Source of the DNA: Nitratireductor sp. XY-223
GTDB lineage: Bacteria; Pseudomonadota; Alphaproteobacteria; Rhizobiales; Rhizobiaceae
Length of the DNA: 64,000 bases
Reading direction: 5' to 3'
Assembly: GCF_004959855.1 (NCBI RefSeq)
Contig: NZ_SPNT01000002.1
Location: forward strand, 734,520 to 798,519
Made by a program: the position numbers and the translations under genes. Below are positions 1-7,507 of this stretch, piece after piece. How positions within the stretch are numbered: position 1 is the first letter of the stretch; every line of letters begins with the position of its first letter. Below the pieces are notes generated by a model. That model searched no databases. It had not been told where the DNA came from and saw only the letters and a program-made list of their open reading frames with translations.

Positions 1-189
1 AGGTGCCTGTGCTACCGGTTCAGCCGCCTGTTGCTTCTCGATTTCCACGGCCGGTTCGGCAGCGGTCTCAACCGGCGCCTCAACGGCCTCCGCTTCGGCA
101 ACCTGGACCTCGGCCTCGCCGTCTTCCGTCGTCACGACGGTTTTTTTCTTGCCGAAGGAAAAGACCTTCTTGATGAAGCCGAGTGCCAT
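1..189 (-). CDS. ftsY: Signal recognition particle receptor FtsY (N-terminal fragment)
   Basis: Only the first 63 codons lie in the window; the gene runs off the left edge on the minus strand. The protein starts MALGFIKKVFSFGKKK, a basic amphipathic segment typical of alphaproteobacterial FtsY membrane targeting. An acidic Ala/Glu/Val-rich A domain (VAEAEAVEAPVETAAEP) follows. The GTPase (NG) domain is outside the window, so the call rests on this start and on the dapF-mtaB-ftsY order known in rhizobia. FtsY docks SRP-bound ribosomes at the inner membrane; the SRP protein gene ffh is also here, at 19.5 kb. The gap to the mtaB stop is 22 nt, so it is probably the last gene of a dapF-mtaB-ftsY operon. 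Confidence 0.8.
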   Translation of the reverse strand, partial: MALGFIKKVFSFGKKKTVVTTEDGEAEVQVAEAEAVEAPVETAAEPAVEIEKQQAAEPVAQAP

Positions 190-211
190 ATGCCGCCGCT
201 CTGTTTCGCTC

Positions 212-1501
212 TCAGGCCGCCGCCCGGGATGAGGGTTGATCGCCCGCCGCGCCGGCGGTGAGCCGGTCGCCGTCGTGGCCTGTGATGGTTGCCGGGACGA
301 TGGTGCCGGGCGCTCCCGTCACCGCTGCGACAAGCGTGAAATTCTCCGTCCGGCCCAGCCCCTCGCGCTCGATCAGGACGCGCTGGCCGGTGCCGACCAG
401 TCTTTCCAGGTGTGCGGTATAGGCTTGGCGGCCCTTTTCACGCAAGCGCGCCGCGCGCTGCTTGACGAGGCCGCGGTCGAGCTGCGGCATGCGGGCCGCC
501 GGCGTTCCCTCGCGCGGCGAGAACGGAAAGACATGCAGGAACGCGAGGCCGCAATCATCGATCAGCGACAGGGCGTTGTCGAACATTGCGTCGGTCTCGG
601 TCGGGAAACCGGCGATGAGATCGGCGCCCAGCGCGATGTCCGGCCGCAGACGCCGCGCGTCCTCGCAGAAGCCGACCGCCTGGTCGCGCAGGTGCCGCCG
701 CTTCATGCGCTTCAGGATCATGTCGTCGCCGTGCTGCAGCGAAAGATGCAGATAGGGCATGAAACGCCGTTCCTCGGCGATGAGCCGCATGAGGTGTTCG
801 TCCGCCTCGATGGAGTCGATCGAGGACAGGCGCAGGCGCTCGAGATCGGGCACCTGATCGAGGATGTTGCGGGCAAGCAGCCCCAGCGTAGGCCGGCCGG
901 GCAGATCGGCGCCGTAGCTTGTGGCATCGACGCCGGTAATGACAACCTCACGGTAGCCGTTGCCGACGAGCCGCTTGACCTGTTCGACGACGGCGCCCAT
1001 GGGCACCGAGCGGGAGTTGCCGCGGCCATAGGGGATAATGCAGAAGGTGCACCGGTGGTCGCAGCCGTTCTGGACCTGGACGAAGGCGCGGGCGCGACCC
1101 TCGATGGCGTCGACCATCTGCGGCGCCGTTGCCTTGACGCTCATGATGTCGTTGACGCGGATCTTTTCTTCGGCCGAAACGCCGAAATCGGGCAGGCGGC
1201 GGTAGCTCGCGCTCTTCAGCTTTTCCTCGTTGCCGAGCACCGCGTCGACCTCGTCCATCGCGGCGAAGGTCGCGGCCTCGGTCTGCGCCGCGCAGCCGGT
1301 GACGATGATGCGGGCATGGGGGTTCTCGCGCCGGGCGCGGCGGATCGCCTGCTTGGCCTGACGCACCGCTTCGCCGGTTACAGCGCAGGTGTTGACGATG
1401 ACCGCATTGTTCAGTCCGGCCTTGCCGGCCTCGCGCCGCATCACCTCCGATTCATAGGTGTTCAGCCGGCAGCCGAACGTGATCAGGTCGACGCCGCTCA
1501 C
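212..1501 (-). CDS. mtaB: tRNA (N6-L-threonylcarbamoyladenosine(37)-C2)-methylthiotransferase MtaB
   Basis: Radical-SAM methylthiotransferase that converts t6A37 to ms2t6A37 in tRNAs. About 429 aa from the chosen start. The N-terminal UPF0004 domain shows the three cluster cysteines at C11 (FGCRLN), C39 (NTCAV) and C70 (TGCAAQ). The radical-SAM CxxxCxxC lies at C147, C151 and C154 ([16 protein letters not shown]), and a C-terminal TRAM-like region follows. I chose the GTG at 1501 because it overlaps the dapF stop (GTGA) and places the conserved [10 protein letters not shown] at the N-terminus. A longer open frame to 1588 only extends into dapF. Translational coupling with dapF is likely. MiaB is less likely, given the short N-terminus and FGCRLN motif. 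Confidence 0.93.
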   Translation of the reverse strand: MSGVDLITFGCRLNTYESEVMRREAGKAGLNNAVIVNTCAVTGEAVRQAKQAIRRARRENPHARIIVTGCAAQTEAATFAAMDEVDAVLGNEEKLKSASYRRLPDFGVSAEEKIRVNDIMSVKATAPQMVDAIEGRARAFVQVQNGCDHRCTFCIIPYGRGNSRSVPMGAVVEQVKRLVGNGYREVVITGVDATSYGADLPGRPTLGLLARNILDQVPDLERLRLSSIDSIEADEHLMRLIAEERRFMPYLHLSLQHGDDMILKRMKRRHLRDQAVGFCEDARRLRPDIALGADLIAGFPTETDAMFDNALSLIDDCGLAFLHVFPFSPREGTPAARMPQLDRGLVKQRAARLREKGRQAYTAHLERLVGTGQRVLIEREGLGRTENFTLVAAVTGAPGTIVPATITGHDGDRLTAGAAGDQPSSRAAA

Positions 1502-2403
1502 GAGACGCTCTCCCTCTCCGGTGTGCCGTTTTTCGCATCCGGCAGCCAGGCGCCGGTCTGCGGGTCGAGGGTGCCGGAGAATTCCCATTCGGCGGGGCCG
1601 GTCATGGTGACGCGGTTCGTTTCCTCGCTCCAGTCGATCAGCAGCGGGCCGCCCGGCACGTTGACCGTCACCTGGCGCTCCGTTCGCCTTGTGCGGGCGG
1701 CGGAAACCGCGGCGGCGCAGGCCGCCGAGCCGCAGGCCTGCGTCAGGCCGGCGCCGCGCTCCCAGGTGCGCAGGTCAAGCTCGGTCCTGGTGCGGACGCG
1801 TGCGATCGAGATATTGGCGCGCTCGGGGAAAATCGGATGGTTCTCCAGAAGCGGCCCGAAACGGTCGAGGTCATAGGACCAGACATCGTCGTCCACCCAG
1901 AAGACGACGTGCGGGTTGCCCATGGAGACGGCGGACGGCGAGTGCAGCACCGGCGCGTCGATCGGGCCGACCTGCAGTTCGATCATGCGGGTGTCGCGGA
2001 ATTCTTCGCCGAGCGGAATCTTCTCCCAGTGGAACTCCGGCTTTCCCATGTCGACGGTGATCGATTCATCGTCGTTCTCGCGGGCGTTCAGGATGCCGGC
2101 CACCGTCTGGAAGGTGAAGGCCTTCCTGCCGGTCTCGGCGCTGAGCGCCTGGACGACGCAGCGGGTGCCATTGCCGCAGGCCTGAGCCTTCGAGCCGTCG
2201 GAATTGAGAATGTCGATATAGTTGTCCGTGTTGTGGACGCGCGGATCGTGGATCGCCATGATCTGGTCGAAAGCGGTGCGTTGATCGGCGGCCAGGGCAA
2301 TGGCGGCCGCGGGCGTGACGGCGTCCGGGCGGCCGCGCATGTCGACCACCAGGATCTGATTACCCAGCCCGTTCATCTTCGCAAATGGAACCATGTCCGC
2401 CAT
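1498..2403 (-). CDS. dapF: Diaminopimelate epimerase DapF
   Basis: PLP-independent epimerase that converts LL- to meso-diaminopimelate for lysine and peptidoglycan synthesis; cytoplasmic. 301 aa, usual rhizobial length. The two catalytic cysteines are visible: C76 in ACGNGTRCV and C224 in [12 protein letters not shown], each in one of the two pseudo-symmetric lobes. The N-terminus [13 protein letters not shown] is typical of the family. The start at 2403 is the first ATG and lies 38 nt beyond the stop of the upstream hydrolase gene. It overlaps mtaB downstream by 4 nt and is the first gene of the dapF-mtaB-ftsY set. Confidence 0.97.
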   Translation of the reverse strand: MADMVPFAKMNGLGNQILVVDMRGRPDAVTPAAAIALAADQRTAFDQIMAIHDPRVHNTDNYIDILNSDGSKAQACGNGTRCVVQALSAETGRKAFTFQTVAGILNARENDDESITVDMGKPEFHWEKIPLGEEFRDTRMIELQVGPIDAPVLHSPSAVSMGNPHVVFWVDDDVWSYDLDRFGPLLENHPIFPERANISIARVRTRTELDLRTWERGAGLTQACGSAACAAAVSAARTRRTERQVTVNVPGGPLLIDWSEETNRVTMTGPAEWEFSGTLDPQTGAWLPDAKNGTPERESVS

Positions 2404-2441
2404 CGGCCTACTTTCCTAAAAAGCGTATATGGCCGAAGTTC

Positions 2442-3542
2442 CTATAAATTACCAGATGCGGCGTTTTCACCAGCGCCTGCCGACTGTTCCGCGTCTGCCG
2501 GCACGTCCCAGCTCTCGCCGGGCCGCAGCGGCCGGAAGCGGGCCGGATCGATGCTTTTCTGCCGCAGCGCCTCCTTCAGCGCAGCGAGCGGCTCGTCGAT
2601 CGCCTCGTTGGTCAGCGGGAAGGTTCCCCAGTGATGTCCGACCGCGTGGTCGGCTGCGCAGATCTCGAAGCCCTCGACGGCTTCCCGCGGGTTCTGATGA
2701 TGGTCCTTCATGAACCAGCGCGGCTCGAAGGCACCGATCGGCAATATGGCGAGACGAAAGCCGCCGAATTTCCGGAAAGCCGCCCGGTAGTTGACGCCGC
2801 CGTGAAAGCCGGTGTCTCCGACGTGGTAGATGCGGCCTGCCGGCGTTTCGAGGATGAAGGCGCCCCAGAGGGCCATGCGCCGGTCGCGGCTGCCGCGCGC
2901 CGACCAGTGATGGCACGGTTCGATGTGAATCCGCACCCCGCCGGCAACCTCGAAACTGTCGCCCCAGTCGCCGGTCCTTATCTGCATGCCCTTCACGGCC
3001 TCGTGCACGATTTTGTCATTCCCGAGTGGCGTGACCACGAGCGGCTTGTGGTGTTTGTGCAGCCGTTTGAGGGTTTCGATATCGAGATGGTCGTAGTGGT
3101 TATGGGTCAGCAATACCAGATCGATATCCGGCAACCGGTCGAAGGCGATGCCGGGCGCGTTGACGCGTTTCGGCCCGACGAAGGAAAGCGGGGAAACGCG
3201 CTGCGCCCACACCGGATCGGTCAGGATGTTCAGGCCCGCGACCTGGATCAGCATGGTGGCATGGCCGACCATGGTGACCCGCAGGTCGTCGCCATCGACG
3301 CCGGAAACCGGCGCCGCGCCGGAAAACGGGCTGTCGAAACGGGCCGGCCAACGGTTGCGTTTTTCGCCGAACTGCCACTTGAGAAGATCGCGCAGCCCGT
3401 TGGGCGGCCTGCCGCCGGGATTGAAGAAAAAAGTGCCGTCGAAATGGTCCGAAACGGGGCCTGAATAGTATTTATTGACGCGGTTCTTGCTGTCGCCGCG
3501 CGAGGCGCGAGGCGATGGCAATTGTTCGTTCTTCTGCTCCAT
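2442..3542 (-). CDS. MBL-fold hydrolase, NAPE-PLD-like
   Basis: 366 aa metallo-beta-lactamase-fold protein. The metal-binding motif THNHYDH is at about residues 146-152, followed by a CHHWSARG segment, GDTGFH, and a late ADHAVGHHWGTF histidine. The N-terminal segment with FFNPGG and the PVWAQRVSPLSFVGPKR block are characteristic of the N-acyl phosphatidylethanolamine phospholipase D-like branch, often annotated as outer-membrane-associated or cytosolic lipid hydrolases. No signal peptide is seen. The true substrate is unknown; an UlaG-like lactonase is the main alternative family. It is 38 nt upstream of dapF in the same direction and could be cotranscribed, though no functional link is evident. 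Confidence 0.85.
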   Translation of the reverse strand: MEQKNEQLPSPRASRGDSKNRVNKYYSGPVSDHFDGTFFFNPGGRPPNGLRDLLKWQFGEKRNRWPARFDSPFSGAAPVSGVDGDDLRVTMVGHATMLIQVAGLNILTDPVWAQRVSPLSFVGPKRVNAPGIAFDRLPDIDLVLLTHNHYDHLDIETLKRLHKHHKPLVVTPLGNDKIVHEAVKGMQIRTGDWGDSFEVAGGVRIHIEPCHHWSARGSRDRRMALWGAFILETPAGRIYHVGDTGFHGGVNYRAAFRKFGGFRLAILPIGAFEPRWFMKDHHQNPREAVEGFEICAADHAVGHHWGTFPLTNEAIDEPLAALKEALRQKSIDPARFRPLRPGESWDVPADAEQSAGAGENAASGNL

Positions 3543-3606
3543 TATCCTGAGATAAGCGGCCGAGGGCGAGTTTCAAGTCGGGCCTCGCGGAGCTTGACGC
3601 CGGCTG

Positions 3607-4071
3607 TCAGACGGCGTCCAGCGGCAGGTGCGGGCGGTCCTTGACCTTGCCGATGACGATGGAGGTCTCGATGCCGGAGATGCCCGGCAGCTCGGCAAGC
3701 ACATCGCGCAGATAGCGGTTGTAATCCTTCATGCCTGCAAGGCGCAGCGTAAGGATATAGTCGTGCGGCCCCGTGATCAGGTCGCAGCGCTGGATTTCCG
3801 GCAGGCTCATGATCCGCGCTTCGAATTGCGAGATCGTCGCCCGGTCGCGGTTGAGCAGCTTGATAAAGACGTAGATCGCCAGTTCCAGCCCGCATTTGTC
3901 CGCGTCGATCTCGGCCCGGATGCCGCGAATGATCCCGGCTTCCTCCAGTTGCCTTATACGGCGGCGCGTCGGTGTCGGCGAAAGGCCGACCGCCTGGGCG
4001 ACCGATTCGACGCTGGCCCGCCCGTCCTCGGTCAGCGTGGCGATAATCATTTTATCCGTTTTGTCGAGCAT
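3607..4071 (-). CDS. Lrp/AsnC-family transcriptional regulator
   Basis: 154 aa. An N-terminal winged HTH (LDKTDKMIIATLTEDGRAS, SVAQAVGLSPTPTRRRIRQLE) is followed by an AsnC/RAM ligand-binding domain (about residues 68-145, GPHDYILTLRLAGMKDYNRY). It is transcribed divergently from the Cys/Met gamma-lyase-family gene at 4172 with only about 100 bp between them. This is the arrangement in which Lrp-type regulators control an adjacent amino-acid catabolic gene in response to its substrate. The intergenic palindrome at 4090-4114 is a plausible binding site. The actual ligand is inferred, most likely methionine or a related sulfur amino acid. Confidence 0.92.
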   Translation of the reverse strand: MLDKTDKMIIATLTEDGRASVESVAQAVGLSPTPTRRRIRQLEEAGIIRGIRAEIDADKCGLELAIYVFIKLLNRDRATISQFEARIMSLPEIQRCDLITGPHDYILTLRLAGMKDYNRYLRDVLAELPGISGIETSIVIGKVKDRPHLPLDAV

Positions 4072-4089
4072 TTTAGCTGAAAACCTCTA

Positions 4090-4114
4090 ATTTTGTGCTG
4101 TATGGTAGCAAAAT
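4090..4114. promoter_or_regulatory. Candidate Lrp operator between divergent genes
   Basis: The arms ATTTTG (4090-4095) and CAAAAT (4109-4114) form an inverted repeat around an A/T-mixed 13-nt centre. It lies about 20 bp from the Lrp start codon and 58 bp from the lyase start. AT-rich dyads of this kind are usual for Lrp/AsnC binding. Assignment is by position and symmetry only. Confidence 0.45.
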
Positions 4115-4171
4115 AGGAGAGATTTGGCCAATGCGAACAGCGTAAACTTCTCACCAAGAGGAGATGTCGCC

Positions 4172-5488
4172 ATGCCCGGATCAAAATCCTTCCGCCGCAC
4201 CCATCTCGGCGGCCACATGCTTCACCCGTCAACGCAGATGATGTCCTTCGGCTACGAGCCGTCCATGTCCGAAGGGGCGGTCAAGCCGCCGGTTTTCCTG
4301 ACCTCGACTTTTGCCTTCCAGTCGGCGGAGGAGGGCGCGGCGTTCTTCGATGTGGTGGCCGGACGGAAACCGGCGCCCGACGATGGCGGCGCGGGCGGCC
4401 TTGTCTACAGCCGCTTCAATCACCCCAATACCGAAATCGTGGAAGACCGACTGGCGCTGTTCGACGGCGCCGAGGCAGCGCTTCTGACATCGTCCGGCAT
4501 GGCGGCGATCAGCGCTGTCTTTTTGACGCTGCTTCGTCCCGGCGACTCCATCGCCCACTACACACCGCTTTACGGCGGAACCGAGTCGCTGATCGGAAAG
4601 TTGCTGCCGGGCTGGGGGATCAAGCCGATCCCGTTTGTCGACGGTCTTTCGGAAGGGGCGCTCATCTACACGCTCGAAAAGGCGGCACGGCACGGACCGG
4701 TGAAGATCCTTTATCTGGAGACGCCGGCAAACCCGACAAATGCCATGATCGATCTTGCCATGGCGCGGCGGGTCGTTGACCGGTGGTCGCAGATTTCCGG
4801 ACACAAGCCGGTCATCGTCTGCGACAACACCATGCTCGGCCCGGTGTTCCAGAAGCCGATCGACCTCGGGATCGACCTGTGCGTCTATTCACTGACAAAA
4901 TATGTCGGCGGGCACAGCGACCTGATCGCCGGCGGCATCACCGGTACCAGGACGCTGCTGAACGCGATCCGACTGACGCGGAGCGCCTACGGTTTCCAGC
5001 TCGACCCGCATTCATCGTGGATGCTTGCACGATCGATGGAAACCCTGACGCTGAGAATGGAAAGGGCGGCCGATTCGGCGACACGTGTCGCTGAATGGCT
5101 GGCCGGCAACACGATCATTCCCTGCACGGTCCTGCACCCGCTCTACTCGGCCAGCCAGAAGGAACGATCGGTCTATGAAAACCAGTGCACCGGCCCGGGC
5201 TCGACCTTCTCTTTCGTCATCGATGACGACCGCGCCATGGCCTTCCGCATTCTCAACGAGTTGCGGCTATTCAAACTGGCCGTCAGTCTTGGGGGAACGG
5301 AATCGCTGGTCTGTCACCCGGCATCGACAACCCATTCAGGTGTGCCGCTCGAGGCGCGGGATTCGGCCGGCGTCACGGAAGGGCTTATCAGGCTGTCGGT
5401 GGGGCTGGAACACGCGGACGATCTTATCGAGGATCTCAAGCAGGCCTTCAACAAGGCCTCAAAGGGCGCATTGGCGCTGGCAGGCTGA
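4172..5488 (+). CDS. Cys/Met metabolism PLP-dependent enzyme (cystathionine gamma-synthase / methionine gamma-lyase family)
   Basis: 438 aa fold-type I PLP enzyme. The PLP lysine is K243 in SLTKYVGGHSDLIAGG. The family landmarks YSRFNHPN, LTSSGMAAIS, YLETPANPT and CDNT are present, as is the C-terminal SLGGTESLVCHPASTTHS. I chose ATG 4172 because AAGAGGAG lies 8 nt before it; an in-frame ATG 48 nt earlier has no such site. The divergent Lrp gene points to an amino-acid catabolic role, for example methionine gamma-lyase releasing methanethiol, 2-oxobutyrate and ammonia. Cystathionine gamma-synthase or O-acetylhomoserine sulfhydrylase activity cannot be excluded from sequence alone. Confidence 0.88.
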   Translation: MPGSKSFRRTHLGGHMLHPSTQMMSFGYEPSMSEGAVKPPVFLTSTFAFQSAEEGAAFFDVVAGRKPAPDDGGAGGLVYSRFNHPNTEIVEDRLALFDGAEAALLTSSGMAAISAVFLTLLRPGDSIAHYTPLYGGTESLIGKLLPGWGIKPIPFVDGLSEGALIYTLEKAARHGPVKILYLETPANPTNAMIDLAMARRVVDRWSQISGHKPVIVCDNTMLGPVFQKPIDLGIDLCVYSLTKYVGGHSDLIAGGITGTRTLLNAIRLTRSAYGFQLDPHSSWMLARSMETLTLRMERAADSATRVAEWLAGNTIIPCTVLHPLYSASQKERSVYENQCTGPGSTFSFVIDDDRAMAFRILNELRLFKLAVSLGGTESLVCHPASTTHSGVPLEARDSAGVTEGLIRLSVGLEHADDLIEDLKQAFNKASKGALALAG

Positions 5489-5510
5489 CCGGGCCTGCCC
5501 CGGAATTGCT

Positions 5511-5894
5511 CTAACGCGGCGCCCAACGCCAGCCGAGTTCCGCGTCGTCCTCGTAGGTCGCCTCGTAGATCGGCGCGGCGAGCGCCAGCTGGAGATAGAG
5601 CGTACCGGTTCCGCGATTGGCGAAGCCGTGCTTGGTGCCGGCCGGTATGACGACCGATCGTCCCGCCGGGACCGTCTCGGTCTCGTCACCGACCCAGATT
5701 TCAGCGGTGCCCTCGACGACGCTGATAACCTTCTCGACGGCATGGACATGGGTGGGCGCTCCCTTTCCCGGAAGGCACCACTGATCGAATATGCACAACT
5801 GCCTGCAGCCGGTCAGAAGCGAACACCGCATTCTTGTGGTCACGCCCGGCTGCCATTCCTCCAGCGGCTGATTTTCATAGTCATTAATTTTCAT
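5511..5894 (-). CDS. Cupin-domain protein
   Basis: About 127 aa single-domain cupin. Motif 1 is visible as THVHAVEKVISVVEGTAEIWVG and motif 2 as PAGTKHGFANRGTG, with His/Glu residues suited to binding a metal. ATG 5894 (MKINDYENQPLEEW) is chosen over an upstream in-frame ATG because the family core begins there and AAAGG precedes it. It converges on the lyase gene with a 22-nt gap. The substrate is unknown; small cupins of this type are often isomerases or sugar/antibiotic-binding proteins. Confidence 0.75.
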   Translation of the reverse strand: MKINDYENQPLEEWQPGVTTRMRCSLLTGCRQLCIFDQWCLPGKGAPTHVHAVEKVISVVEGTAEIWVGDETETVPAGRSVVIPAGTKHGFANRGTGTLYLQLALAAPIYEATYEDDAELGWRWAPR

Positions 5895-5984
5895 GGGCCT
5901 TTTCCCGGTCCGTCGCAGGTTTCGCAAAGTATCAACCGGCGATCACGTCGGGTTCAAGTGAATTGATCCATTGCGGGTGCCTTA

Positions 5985-6017
5985 ACTGTTATTATTTACT
6001 TGGCTTTTCTTAACAGT
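5985..6017. promoter_or_regulatory. Inverted repeat upstream of adenylate cyclase gene
   Basis: The arms ACTGTTA (5985-5991) and TAACAGT (6011-6017) are exact reverse complements, separated by 19 AT-rich bases. They lie about 50 bp upstream of the cyclase start. This could be a regulator site overlapping the promoter. No regulator is identified. Confidence 0.35.
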
Positions 6018-6061
6018 GTGTCTTCAAAGGCACATTGTCACCGCTCCAGTGGAGATGCGCA

Positions 6062-7501
6062 TTGGCTGCATTAGAATTGGTCACCAGACAGTTTCGCCGC
6101 GGAACGCGGCTCGATCAGCTGCCCGAACGCGTTCGCGTGGCGCTGGATGAACGCGAACGCGCCAACGAGATCATGGCGCGCCTCATCCAGTTGACGATCG
6201 TGCTCATGTTCTCCGCGATCTACTTCATCAGCCCGAAGACCAGCCCCGACGAGGCGTTTTCGCCGGTTCCGTACGTGCTTGGCGCCTATCTGGTCGTCAG
6301 CGTGATCGGCTTGATCTGGTCCATTCGCCAGAAGCTGCCGCACTGGTCGGTCTACGGCTCGATCCTGTTCGACTTCGGACTGCTCTACAGCCTGATGGTC
6401 AGCTTCCATATCCAGTACATGCAGCCGGCATCGTTCATCCTGAAGGCGCCGACGCTGCTCTACGTTTTCATATTCATCGCCATCCGCGCGCTTCGCTTCG
6501 AAGCCCGTTTCGTAATTGCGGCCGGTTTCGTCGCCGCGGCCGGCTGGGCAGCGATGATCGTTTACGTGACGCGCATCGATTCCGGCGACAACATGCTGAC
6601 CCGCTCCTACGTGGAATACCTGACGTCGAATTCAATCCTCATCGGCGCCGAGATCGACAAGATCCTGTCGATCCTGTTCGTGACGGGCGTCCTGACGCTG
6701 GTGGTCAACGCATCGAAGAACCTGCTGGTCAGCGCCGTGACCGAGGAGCAGGCCGCCAGCGACCTGTCGCGCTTTTTCGACACCAGCATCGCAAGCGGCA
6801 TCCGCCAGAGCGCCGACCGCCTGGAAGCCGGAAAGGGCGAGAACCGTGAAGCGGCGATCCTGTTCGTCGACATTCGCGGTTTCACGCGCATAGCTGCGGG
6901 CATGAATGCCTCGGACGTGATGCTGACCCTGTCGCGCTACCACGGCCGGGTCGTCCCCATCGTTCAGCAATGCGGCGGCGTGATCGACAAGTTCATGGGC
7001 GACGGCATCATGGCGACCTTCAGTTTCGACGGCGACCGGGCCGCGGCCTCGAAACGGGCCATGGAAGCGGCCGAAATGATCCTGCGCGATGCGGAGCGGT
7101 GGCCAAAAGAAGAACCGGCGCTCAAGGCCATCAGCGAGAACGGCATCGGAATCGGCGTCGCCTCCGGCCCGGTGGCGTTCGGAGCGGTCGGCCAGGAAAA
7201 CCGGCTGGAGATCACCGTTATCGGCTCGGCCGTCAACCACTCGGCGAAGCTGGAAAAACACAACAAGGTGCTGGGATCGCGGATGATCGCGTCCGCCCAT
7301 ACCTATCGCGAAGCGCTGGAGAAGGGTTACATCGGCGACCTTGTGGCGGAAGTCCGGACCGACATGCTCGAAGGCGTTGCGGAGCCGCAGGAAATAGCGG
7401 TGCTGACCCTTTCAACCGCCGGCCACACCTCCGACGGCGGGGAAACGGGTGCCGGTGCGCCCCCTCCGGTTTCAACGGAGAGGACGCGGACCGGCACCTG
7501 A
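6062..7501 (+). CDS. Membrane-bound class III adenylate/guanylate cyclase
   Basis: About 479 aa. The N-terminal half contains about six predicted membrane helices (for example LIQLTIVLMFSAIYFI, YVLGAYLVVSVIGLIW, FVIAAGFVAAAGWAAMIVYV). A helical linker and a C-terminal class III catalytic domain follow. The metal-binding aspartates are in FVDIRGFT and KFMGDGIMATF. The Asn-containing strand reads VIGSAVNHSAKLEK, where the usual GD is GS and the transition-state Arg is Lys, a variation also seen in rhizobial cyclases. The start is uncertain. TTG 6062 is preferred because GGAG lies 7 nt before it; TTG 6035 is the longer alternative. Product cAMP versus cGMP is not decided by sequence. Confidence 0.85.
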   Translation: MAALELVTRQFRRGTRLDQLPERVRVALDERERANEIMARLIQLTIVLMFSAIYFISPKTSPDEAFSPVPYVLGAYLVVSVIGLIWSIRQKLPHWSVYGSILFDFGLLYSLMVSFHIQYMQPASFILKAPTLLYVFIFIAIRALRFEARFVIAAGFVAAAGWAAMIVYVTRIDSGDNMLTRSYVEYLTSNSILIGAEIDKILSILFVTGVLTLVVNASKNLLVSAVTEEQAASDLSRFFDTSIASGIRQSADRLEAGKGENREAAILFVDIRGFTRIAAGMNASDVMLTLSRYHGRVVPIVQQCGGVIDKFMGDGIMATFSFDGDRAAASKRAMEAAEMILRDAERWPKEEPALKAISENGIGIGVASGPVAFGAVGQENRLEITVIGSAVNHSAKLEKHNKVLGSRMIASAHTYREALEKGYIGDLVAEVRTDMLEGVAEPQEIAVLTLSTAGHTSDGGETGAGAPPPVSTERTRTGT

Positions 7502-7507
7502 CTTTCG

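Noticed and set aside
1502-1588. Longer N-terminus for mtaB
   Set aside because: The extra 29 codons lie inside dapF and do not match the family; the GTG overlapping the dapF stop is better.
5930-5962. tRNA-like GGTTCAAGT
   Set aside because: It resembles a T-loop, but no acceptor stem, anticodon arm or D-arm could be built around it.
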